NCBI RefSeq assembly: GCF_900215325.1
Contig: NZ_OCMS01000002.1
Coordinates: 310,001 to 374,000, forward strand
Direction: 5' to 3'
Source: Fibrobacter sp. UWB16
Lineage (GTDB): Bacteria > Fibrobacterota > Fibrobacteria > Fibrobacterales > Fibrobacteraceae
DNA length: 64,000 nt
In this document: in pieces, positions 54,812 to 62,800 of the stretch
Layout: every line of letters begins with the position of its first letter
Position numbering within the stretch: the stretch's first letter is position 1
Program-made: the position numbers and the translations under genes
The notes under the pieces: model-generated
What the model was told of the DNA's origin: nothing
What the model saw: the letters and a program-made list of their open reading frames with translations, nothing else
Database searches by the model: none

Positions 54812-55639
54812 ATGCATATCGGTTGTCATTTGTCCTCTTCGGGTGGCTTCTTGGCGATGGGCGAGACCGCCCTTTCCATTGGTGCTGATACATTCCAGTT
54901 CTTTACGCGTAATCCGCGTGGCGGTACCGCAAAGCCTTTTGACAAGGCCGATGCCGAAGCTTTGAATACGTTTATGGATGCGCATGACTTTGCCCCGATT
55001 TTGGCTCATGCGCCTTACACGCTCAATGCTTGTGCTGCGGATCCGTCGTTGAGGCAATATGCACAGGACGTGATGAAAGATGACTTGTTCCGCATGGACC
55101 ATTTTCCTCGTGCGATGTATAACTTTCATCCGGGCAGTCACGTAAAGCAAGGTGTTGAGGTCGGAATTGAACTCATTGCGCAGCATCTGAACTGCATTTT
55201 GCATAAGGATCTCAAGACGAAGGTGCTGTTGGAGACGATGGCGGGGAAGGGTAGCGAAGTTGGCCGTACTTTTGAGGAATTGCGTGCGATTATAGACTGC
55301 GTAGAACTCGCTGAAAAGCTTGGCGTCTGCTTGGATACATGCCACGTTTTCGATGGCGGTTACGATATCGTGAATCACCTGGATGATGTGCTTGAAGAAT
55401 TTGACAAGGTGATAGGGCTGAAGCGCTTATGCGCGATTCACTTGAACGACAGCAAGAATCCGATGGGTAGCCATAAGGACCGTCATGAAGTCATTGGTGG
55501 CGGAAATATCGGGCTTGAAGCGCTTGTGAATGTCGTGAATCATCCGGCGTTGAAGGGGCTTCCGTTCTATTTGGAGACTCCGAACGAGCTGCCTGGCTAT
55601 GCCGCAGAAATTGCTTTGATGCGTAGCCGGGAACGCTAA
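54812..55639 (+). CDS. nfo: Endonuclease IV (AP endonuclease)
   Basis: 275 residues. It has the AP-endonuclease 2 TIM-barrel signatures: [10 protein letters not shown] at the start, [49 protein letters not shown] and [20 protein letters not shown], which together supply the zinc ligands. It nicks DNA 5' of abasic sites in base-excision repair. It starts two bases after the barrel gene's stop, although its function is unrelated. Confidence 0.96.
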   Translation: MHIGCHLSSSGGFLAMGETALSIGADTFQFFTRNPRGGTAKPFDKADAEALNTFMDAHDFAPILAHAPYTLNACAADPSLRQYAQDVMKDDLFRMDHFPRAMYNFHPGSHVKQGVEVGIELIAQHLNCILHKDLKTKVLLETMAGKGSEVGRTFEELRAIIDCVELAEKLGVCLDTCHVFDGGYDIVNHLDDVLEEFDKVIGLKRLCAIHLNDSKNPMGSHKDRHEVIGGGNIGLEALVNVVNHPALKGLPFYLETPNELPGYAAEIALMRSRER

Positions 55640-55690
55640 TAATGGTTCAACGTCTATCGCAAAAAAAAGAAAATTTTTAGCCTTAATGCC

Positions 55691-55719
55691 TTGACAAAAG
55701 AATAAAAAACATCTATATT
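55691..55719 (+). promoter_or_regulatory. Promoter of tRNA-Asn copy 1
   Basis: TTGACA (55691-55696), a 17-base spacer and TATATT (55714-55719), followed by GGACCC. Confidence 0.92.
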
Positions 55720-55731
55720 TGGACCCGTCGA

Positions 55732-55804
55732 TGCTTCATAGCTCAGTTGGTAGAGCCCGCGACTGTTAATCGCGTTGTCCTTGGTTCGAGTCCAAGTGAA
55801 GCAG
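55732..55804 (+). tRNA. tRNA-Asn (anticodon GTT), copy 1
   Basis: 73-base cloverleaf: acceptor TGCTTCA/TGAAGCA, anticodon stem CGCGA/TCGCG with loop CTGTTAA (anticodon GTT), and T arm CTTGG/CCAAG with loop TTCGAGT. CCA is not encoded. Confidence 0.96.
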
Positions 55805-55807
55805 CTC

Positions 55808-55845
55808 AAAACCCTCGATCGAAAGATCGGGGGTTTTGTGTTTTT
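55808..55845 (+). terminator. Terminator of tRNA-Asn copy 1
   Basis: AAAACCCTCGATC pairs with GATCGGGGGTTTT around a GAAA loop, followed by GTGTTTTT. Confidence 0.9.
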
Positions 55846-55894
55846 GTGCAAGATAACGAAAAATGAATAAAAGCGAAAAATGCGCGCAATCCCC

Positions 55895-55923
55895 TTGACA
55901 AAAGAATAGAAAACGTCTATATT
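55895..55923 (+). promoter_or_regulatory. Promoter of tRNA-Asn copy 2
   Basis: TTGACA (55895-55900), 17 bases and TATATT (55918-55923). Confidence 0.92.
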
Positions 55924-55935
55924 TGGACCCGTCGA

Positions 55936-56008
55936 TGCTTCATAGCTCAGTTGGTAGAGCCCGCGACTGTTAATCGCGTTGTCCTTGGTTCGAGTCCAAG
56001 TGAAGCAG
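55936..56008 (+). tRNA. tRNA-Asn (anticodon GTT), copy 2
   Basis: Identical in sequence to the copy 204 bases upstream; anticodon GTT. Confidence 0.96.
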
Positions 56009-56011
56009 CTC

Positions 56012-56051
56012 AAAACCCTCGATCGGAAGATCGGGGGTTTTGTGTTTTTTG
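56012..56051 (+). terminator. Terminator of tRNA-Asn copy 2
   Basis: The same stem as the first copy, with a GGAA loop and a longer T tract. Confidence 0.9.
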
Positions 56052-56063
56052 TTTAAAAACATC

Positions 56064-56108
56064 ATGGCGGACTCCTGTGCTGAGCATCGTCGAAGCATGG
56101 TCCGCCAT
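56064..56108. repeat. Inverted repeat enclosing a REP-like core
   Basis: ATGGCGGAC and GTCCGCCAT are perfect complements. The enclosed GTGCTGAGCATCGTCGAAGC resembles the middle of the dispersed GTCATCCTGAG element. Confidence 0.65.
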
Positions 56109-56124
56109 CTCCCGCATTAGTTGC

Positions 56125-56155
56125 AAAAATCCCGGGCGGTGGAACCGTCCGGGAT
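56125..56155 (-). terminator. Terminator of the nfeD-floA unit
   Basis: On the minus strand ATCCCGGACGG and CCGCCCGGGAT form a strong stem around TTCCA, followed by TTTTTGC. Confidence 0.8.
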
Positions 56156-56216
56156 GAATTTTAAGATTTGGGCTGATTGCGCGTTTAGCAGATTGCGCAT
56201 TGGCAAATCGCGCGAA

Positions 56217-57044
56217 TTACCTGCTTAGGGCTGTCCAGCGCTTTTTGAAGCGGGGCTCATCGATAATCTTGCCCCAGATGAATCCGCGTCGGACACTTTC
56301 CCTGCTTATCGAGCGCACAACAGTGCGCTTGTTGATCGGGTCTGCAATCTCGCTAGGATCAACTGAATAGCCGTTTTCGATGTCGCTTCGGCGTGCAGCT
56401 TCTGCAGCCTCTTCACGGGCCTTGCGGGCGCGTTCCTCGAGGATTTTCAGCTGGTTCTGCTTATCGCTTGCTGCCGTTGATGCGCTTGGCTTGGGTGTGG
56501 TTGTTGATGCTTGGGCAAAAACTTCCGCTTTCTGCTCGTGCGCTAGCAAGTTGTTGAGTTCGTCGATGTCTTGCACGAGAACGTCGTATGCGCCATCTCC
56601 CATATCGTGGCCGATAATGCGGTGTTGCTGAAGCTCGTGGATGAGCTCGATAGCGCGAGCTTCGGACACTTCGAATTCGATCTTGAGGTAGTCGATATCG
56701 ACGATGCCTTGCTGTACGATATCCTCGGCGACTTCACGCATGGTCACCTGGTCGCCCAGGCGATGGTAGTTCTCGGGAATGGGCGGCGGCATGGGCGATT
56801 CCATCGTCCCTTGTGCGGCTTCGCGCTGTGCTTCTTCGAACTGCTTGATGTACTCTTGCAGTTTTCGATTTGCAGAAGGCGACTGCTCAAGAGAGGGTTC
56901 CTCGCTTTCGTCGAATTCCTCGTTTTCGGTTTCATCGGAATCTTCGTGGAGTTGCTTCTCTTCAAGGGCTTTTTTCTTAGCATTAGCTCTTTTGATAAGC
57001 GCGTCGATGACGAAAATCGCAATGAATATGAGTAATGATTCCAT
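56217..57044 (-). CDS. Membrane-anchored protein with FtsK-gamma-like winged helix
   Basis: 275 residues. One N-terminal membrane helix (SLLIFIAIFVIDALI), then an acidic Glu/Asp-rich coiled region (30-70) and a linker. Residues 100-150 read VAEDIVQQGIVDIDYLKIEF, then EVSEARAIELIHELQQHRII, which resembles the winged helix of the FtsK gamma domain. A helical Ala/Arg/Glu segment and a basic C-terminus follow. The gene lies 22 bases behind floA, so it is probably part of the flotillin unit. The function is unknown. Confidence 0.65.
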   Translation of the reverse strand: MESLLIFIAIFVIDALIKRANAKKKALEEKQLHEDSDETENEEFDESEEPSLEQSPSANRKLQEYIKQFEEAQREAAQGTMESPMPPPIPENYHRLGDQVTMREVAEDIVQQGIVDIDYLKIEFEVSEARAIELIHELQQHRIIGHDMGDGAYDVLVQDIDELNNLLAHEQKAEVFAQASTTTPKPSASTAASDKQNQLKILEERARKAREEAAEAARRSDIENGYSVDPSEIADPINKRTVVRSISRESVRRGFIWGKIIDEPRFKKRWTALSR

Positions 57045-57066
57045 GGGCTAGACCCTTCTGGTCAAA

Positions 57067-58041
57067 TTACTTGCTTGCTTCCGGTGCAGAACCGATTTCT
57101 TTACGCATCTGCGTGTCGGCTTCGATGTTCTTGAGGTTGTAGTAGTCCATCACGCCGAGCTTTCCGTCGCGGAGGGCGGTTGCCATAGCCATCGGGATCT
57201 GGGCTTCGGCTTCGACGAGCTTTGCCTTCATTTCCATCACCTTTGCCTTCATTTCTTGTTCGGCGGCGAATGCCATGGCGCGGCGTTCTTCGGCCTTTGC
57301 CTGAGCAATCTTCTTGTCGGCTTCGGCACGGTCGGTTTCAAGGATAGCACCGATGTTCTGGCCCACGTCCACATCAGCAATGTCGATGGAGAGGATTTCG
57401 AATGCTGTACCTGCGTCAAGGCCGGAGGCGAGCACCTTCTTGGAAATCATGTTTGGGTTTTCGAGCACTTCCTTGTGGCTTTGTGCAGAACCGATGGAGG
57501 ACACGATGCCTTCGCCAACGCGGGCGACGACCGTTTCTTCGCCGGCACCACCGACGAGCTTCTGGATGCTGGCGCGCACGGTGATACGGGTAATGGCGTG
57601 GAGCTGGATACCATCGAGAGCAACTGCGGAAACCTTCGGAGTTTCAATGACCTTCGGGTTCACGGACATCTGCACGGCTTCGAGCACGTTACGGCCGGCA
57701 AGGTCGATTGCGGCTGCTTCCTTGAAGTCGAGCTTGATGTTTGCCTTGTTGGCGGCGATGAGTGCCTGGATCACGCGGAGCACGTTACCGCGGGAAAGGT
57801 AGTGGGCTTCGAGCAAGTTTGTATCGACCGGAAGACCTGCCTTGCAGCTGAGGATTCGGGCTTCCACGATGACCTGCGGCGGCACTTTACGGAGGCGCAT
57901 ACCGATGAGCTGGAAGATGCTCACGTTTGCCTTGGAGAACAAGGCCTGGAGCCAGAGGCTAAAGAACTTGCCGATAAAGGCGAGAACGATGATGACGACG
58001 ATGGCGGCAATGATAATGCCAACGGTAAGAAGTGTATCCAT
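57067..58041 (-). CDS. floA: Flotillin-like protein FloA
   Basis: 324 residues. An N-terminal membrane hairpin ([17 protein letters not shown]) and SPFH domain precede the conserved [26 protein letters not shown] and [20 protein letters not shown] blocks. A heptad region rich in Ala/Glu/Lys (about 230-300) is the flotillin coiled coil. FloA forms membrane microdomain assemblies and is typically paired with NfeD, as here. There are 61 bases to the nfeD stop, including a dispersed repeat. Confidence 0.93.
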   Translation of the reverse strand: MDTLLTVGIIIAAIVVIIVLAFIGKFFSLWLQALFSKANVSIFQLIGMRLRKVPPQVIVEARILSCKAGLPVDTNLLEAHYLSRGNVLRVIQALIAANKANIKLDFKEAAAIDLAGRNVLEAVQMSVNPKVIETPKVSAVALDGIQLHAITRITVRASIQKLVGGAGEETVVARVGEGIVSSIGSAQSHKEVLENPNMISKKVLASGLDAGTAFEILSIDIADVDVGQNIGAILETDRAEADKKIAQAKAEERRAMAFAAEQEMKAKVMEMKAKLVEAEAQIPMAMATALRDGKLGVMDYYNLKNIEADTQMRKEIGSAPEASK

Positions 58042-58101
58042 TTGTTTTTCTCCAAGTTAGTTGTTTTTGTTTTAAATTTTTTGTCATGCCTGTTTTTTCT
58101 T

Positions 58102-58129
58102 GTCATGCCCGCCACCGAGCGGGGATGAC
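58102..58129. repeat. Dispersed repeat overlapping the 3' end of nfeD
   Basis: GTCATGCCCGCCACCGAGCG then GGGATGAC. It is a relative of the hairpin at 32338. The nfeD stop codon (58103-58105) and its last codons lie inside it. Confidence 0.8.
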
Positions 58130-59653
58130 ACGAGAAACCCATATATGACCTTCCTGTATTGCTTCTATCTTGACGTTTTCGCCGGCCTCGATGATTTCTC
58201 CGTGAGTCTGCACGTCAAAAAGCTTGGTGCTTCCGTCCGGCATGGTAAAGCTTGCTTGGCCTACAGGGCGAAGGAACGTTTTGGCGGTTCCGACAGTGCC
58301 GATGGCGACTTCTTGCACAGCTTCGGTCGGGGAAACGGCTGTTTCCATGTCGGTCTTGAGCATCGGAGTCCAGCCTTCGGGTAAAAGCGGAATCAGGTAC
58401 TTGCTTGCGGCAATCGGGATGATGAGTGCAATTGCTGCACTCCCGAGAACAAAGAATAGCCCAAATAGCCATGGGGTTGCATCGAATGTCGTTTCGACGG
58501 CTTCAGGGACGTATTCCGGGATGTTTGCTGTGTCAAAGCTCATGATAAGTGCGATAATCATGCAGGCGATGCCGCCAATGCCAAACAGGAACGTGCCCGG
58601 CATGACGAATATCTCGACTAAGAACAGGATCACGCCCGCGACAAGCAGGATGGCCGGGATGTAGCCGTCGAGCTGCGGTGCGAACTGTCCGAAGAATACG
58701 ATGCCGATAAGGATAATGCCGATAATGCCGAACATCCCGAATCCAGGCGTCTTGAATTCAATATAGAGGGCTCCGAATCCGAGAATCAGGAGAATGCCAG
58801 AGATGGCGGCGATGGCGCTTGCAATTTTCTCGCCGGTGTTCGTCTCGACTTCGCTTTTGCGTTCGATAGCAAGCTTTGTTTCAAAGTCTTCGCGGCTCTT
58901 GAATGTGCCTCTAGAAAAGCCGAATTCTTCGGCTTCCTTGTCGGTCATGGTCAAGAGTTCGCCTTCTTTCACGAGAATCTTGGGCGAGCCCCAGAACTTC
59001 TTTTCGGTGCTGTCCATGACGGCGAATTTTTTGCCTTCGATAATGAGAGTCGTGTCGCGCTGTGTCGGCAAGTCCTTATCGAGTGTGGCGGTGAGTTCGA
59101 GTACCTCGAGTTCCGGCGTCACAAACGAGGAGGCGAGGAGCTCTGGGTAGTTGTTGCGCTGGGCGAGGTTTCTGAACTTCGCGCGGAGCGGGGACTGGAT
59201 CTTTTCACCGACGATTTGCGGAGTGCCGTCGCCACCTTGCACAATCGGGGCGCAGTCGCCAATGGTTGTGGCTTCGAGCATGTAGAGGCGTTTGCAGGCT
59301 AGAGCAATGAGCGAGCCTGCGCTTATAGCCTTCTTTTTCACAAGAGCAATCGTTTCGGGGCCCTTGACCGCCATGATGGTATCGACGAGGTCGAATGCGG
59401 CATCGAGGCGACCGCCAAACGTATTGATTTCAAAGACGATGTAGTCCGGTTTCTTTTCGAGAGCTTCACCAATAGCTCGGGCGCAGAATTCGTACATGGC
59501 GGGGTCGACGTCGCCTTCCAGTTTTATCCAAACGGCCTGCTTTTTAGGGGCTTTAATCTCGGCTTTTGCGGTATCGACCACAGTTGTTGTGTCGGCAAAC
59601 GTAAATGAGGCTAAAAATGCTAAAAGGAGAATTAATTTCGGTAATATTTTCAT
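58103..59653 (-). CDS. NfeD-family membrane-bound ClpP-class serine protease
   Basis: About 516 residues from ATG 59653, where a signal peptide (LILLLAFLASFTFA) begins; the frame is open 37 codons further without a credible start. Residues 40-235 form a ClpP-like protease with FEINTFGGRLDAAFDLVD and the catalytic serine in KKAISAGSLIALA. Residues 270-410 contain about five membrane helices (ISGILLILGFGALYIEF, GIIGIILIGIVFFG). The C-terminal NfeD OB-fold ends in VIPARWRA, which is encoded by an inserted repeat. Such proteases act with flotillin/stomatin partners in membrane quality control, and floA is next. Confidence 0.9.
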   Translation of the reverse strand: MKILPKLILLLAFLASFTFADTTTVVDTAKAEIKAPKKQAVWIKLEGDVDPAMYEFCARAIGEALEKKPDYIVFEINTFGGRLDAAFDLVDTIMAVKGPETIALVKKKAISAGSLIALACKRLYMLEATTIGDCAPIVQGGDGTPQIVGEKIQSPLRAKFRNLAQRNNYPELLASSFVTPELEVLELTATLDKDLPTQRDTTLIIEGKKFAVMDSTEKKFWGSPKILVKEGELLTMTDKEAEEFGFSRGTFKSREDFETKLAIERKSEVETNTGEKIASAIAAISGILLILGFGALYIEFKTPGFGMFGIIGIILIGIVFFGQFAPQLDGYIPAILLVAGVILFLVEIFVMPGTFLFGIGGIACMIIALIMSFDTANIPEYVPEAVETTFDATPWLFGLFFVLGSAAIALIIPIAASKYLIPLLPEGWTPMLKTDMETAVSPTEAVQEVAIGTVGTAKTFLRPVGQASFTMPDGSTKLFDVQTHGEIIEAGENVKIEAIQEGHIWVSRVIPARWRA

Positions 59654-59759
59654 ATCGTCAATGTATAAAGATTTGTTTTCGTATGGACACATTTTTGTGA
59701 AAAAAAGCACGTTTTTGCAGAAAACTAGTACAAAAGCATTTATTTTTTTGAAATTTCCC

Positions 59760-59787
59760 GTCAAAACGTGTTTTCAAAATGTATAAT
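59760..59787 (+). promoter_or_regulatory. Likely promoter of the hybrid kinase gene
   Basis: A perfect TATAAT (59782-59787) with a weak GTCAAA (59760-59765) 16 bases upstream, about 26 bases before the ATG. Confidence 0.5.
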
Positions 59788-59813
59788 ATACTTGGAAATG
59801 TTACAAAAAACTT

Positions 59814-62800
59814 ATGAACAATAATTTTTTTAAAAGAAATCTAATTGTATCGCTGCTACTTGTTGCGTTTTTGTTTATTGTAACAAACGTTTCTTTTTTG
59901 TACATAAACAGGCAGGCGATTGACGATAGCTGGGACTCCCTTGACGAAGTTGCCTATGCTTCTGAAGCGAAAATTGGATTTTTGGGACGTTCTCTGTTGA
60001 GCGCCTTGTCCAATATTTCGACTGTGGTGGGGATGGAAGAGAATCTCCTGTCTGAAAACATGATTCGATTGATTCGCGGATCCCGTATTGGTCCTCTGGT
60101 TTCTGTGGTTCGCTTGTATTTGCCCGATGGTCATATTATTGCAGACCATGCGGTCGTTTTTGATTCCTCGTACATAGAGAACTATCAAAAAATCGTATCT
60201 CCAAAGCCGTATATTTCGAAAGTCGGCCGCGATGTTGTTCATTCCGAAAATATTGTGTTTGAACAGATGGTGCCTGTCCGCCGTAGGGGTCAGGTGGTGG
60301 CTATGCTTTCTGCGGTTTCCGAAATCAAGCCGTTATATGGCTATGTTGCATCAAATGCGTTCAAGGGTAAGGTTTCCCTGATTGTGGTTGACCGTCGAGA
60401 TGGTTCCTTTGTTGTCGAAAAAACGGGAAAATGGAAGAATTTTAACGAGTTTGTTAGGACGATTAAGTCTAAGAAAGGGTATTCTGTAGATGAGTGGGCG
60501 GCAACCGTGATGAAGGGGGAATCTGCGCATTTGGCGTATGAGGAAACTTCCTCGGATGATGCTAAGCTTTTGGTTGCGCTCCCTTTGTTTGGCGGTAGCT
60601 GGACTCAACTTTTGTATGTCAATGAAAATATCGCCTTTGCGCGCGTGGATAAAATCCGCAAGTTCTATATCGGAATTTCGGCAATTGAACTTCTCGTGAT
60701 TCTTTTGTACTTGCTGCGCACGGTGTGGAATGCTCGCCGCATGGCCGAGGCCGAAAGTAACGAGTATTCCGAAATTGCCGATGCCTTGAGCGGAACTTAC
60801 GAATGCATTTTCTACGTGAACGTTCTGGACGATACATTTGACACGTTCCATTCCGACAGGCTTATGGATAAGCTACACGAAGAGGTTCACGGAAAGGACT
60901 TCTTCTTTGAATCGATATCGAGCTTGCGTCATAATCTTTATGAAGATGATCTTGAAGTTGTCATGCACTTTATGGAAAAGGGTTCCTTCTTAAAACGTCT
61001 TGAAGAAAATCCAAGTGCATCTGTAGAATATAGACTTGTCATTGATGGAAATCCACAGTTCTATCGAATGAAGGCGATTAAGTCCAGCAAAGATGAAAAC
61101 CATGTCATTGTTGCTGTGGAAAATATCAATTCCGAAGTCAACAAGGCTATTGCCCAGCGTCAGGAAATGGACCGCAACAACAGGGTGATTGAATCCCTGG
61201 CTTCGGACTTTGATTTTGTGAACTACGTAACGCTTGGCGAAGATTCTTCTTCGGACTTTGTTGTGACGTACCGCGCCAGTTCTGTGCTCTTGAAAGCGAT
61301 TCCGGGCTGGTCTTCGGAAAAGAGCTTTGCCAAGAGAATGAATTTGTTGCTCAAGTATCTTGTCTGTGATTCTGACAAAAATCAGTTCCAGAAGCAGACG
61401 AGTCGCGATCGCCTTGTTTCAACCTTGAAGAACGAATCGGTGATTCATGTCAACTTCAAGATCAAGCTTGAAGGCAAGGAAGTTTGTTACCAGATGAAGA
61501 TTATTGCCGACAAGGATGAAATCGGCAATCTCAAGGGTATCGTTTTTGGTCTGCACAGTGTCGATGAAGAAATCAAGAAGCAGATGGAAATCCAGTCGAA
61601 CCTGAAGCAGAACCTTGAAATTATCGACATTCTTTCGGAAGATTATTCATCACTCTTCTACTTCAATCTTGTCGATAACACAAGCGGTGTCCTTGCTGTT
61701 CGTGAAGATATTAGGGCTGCTTTAAAGGATCCTTTTGCCAACTGCGAAAGGCTGGAAGATGTCTTTAAGGCGTTTGTCCTGGATATGGCGCACCCGGATG
61801 ACCGTGAAAAGCTTATCGGGCTTGCTTCTAGAGAGTATGTGGCAGGACAGCTTATGCACCAGAAGCGCTTGACCATTGTATTTAGACACCTCTACGGTAC
61901 TGAATACAAGTACACGCGTCTCGTGTTTGCCAAGGCTGAACCGATTGATGTCCCGCCGAAGCTTATCGCTGTTGGCTTTGTCGAAGTGGATGCCCAGTAC
62001 CGTGCAGAAACGGAACACCAGGAAAATATTGAACGCATTATGAGCCTTTCGGATCAGTACGAAGTCGTGTTCGATGTCAATATCGATACGGGCTTGTTTA
62101 GCGTTTCGTTGACGGGCGGAAAGTTCAAAGATGTCATAAATGAAGAGACTGGAGAAGGCGTTGACTTCTTTAAGGACAGGGTGAAGGATGTCCGCAAGAT
62201 TGTCTATAAGGACGATGTTGATTCCGTGCTCTCTTCGCTTAATCGCGATACCGTAATTGCTCGCTTGCAACACGATAACTCCTTCTTCCTGGATTATCGT
62301 CGAGTGACTAATGAAGGGCTCAAGTGGTACCGTATGAAGGTGACCAAGATGGGCGACTGGTCTAAGTCTCGTCGAGTGCTTGTGGGACTTTTCAATAACG
62401 ATGTCGTTTACCGCAAGGAAATGGCGCAGCAGGCAGCTCTTGAACAGGCGCTTGAAATGGCTAAGTCTGCATCGCGTGCAAAGACGATGTTCCTCAACAA
62501 CATGAGCCATGATATCCGCACTCCGATGAATGCTATTATCGGCTATACGGAACTTGCGACCATGCACATTGGCAACAAGGAACAGGTCAAGGGATTCCTT
62601 GGAAAGATTGAACTTTCGTCGAATCACTTGCTGTCGCTTATTAACGATGTGCTTGACATGAGTCGTATTGAATCGGGCAAGCTTAACTTGAACGCAAAGC
62701 CTGAACGCCTGCCCGATATTGTTCATACGCTCAAGGATATTGTACAGGCGGATATCAATGCCAAGAAGTTGCAGTTCTTTGCCAATAGCATAGGCATTCA

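Larger units (their letters stand above)
55689..56051 (+). repeat. Tandem duplication of a tRNA-Asn transcription unit
   Basis: Two copies, offset by 204 bases, each with promoter, tRNA and terminator. The tRNA sequences are identical; the flanks differ at a few positions (for example AATAAAAAAC against AATAGAAAAC in the spacer, and GAAA against GGAA in the terminator loop). Confidence 0.92.

Noticed and set aside
55654-56013. 119-codon minus-strand frame with an internal protein repeat
   Set aside because: It is the reverse of the duplicated tRNA-Asn units; its internal repeat only reflects the DNA duplication.
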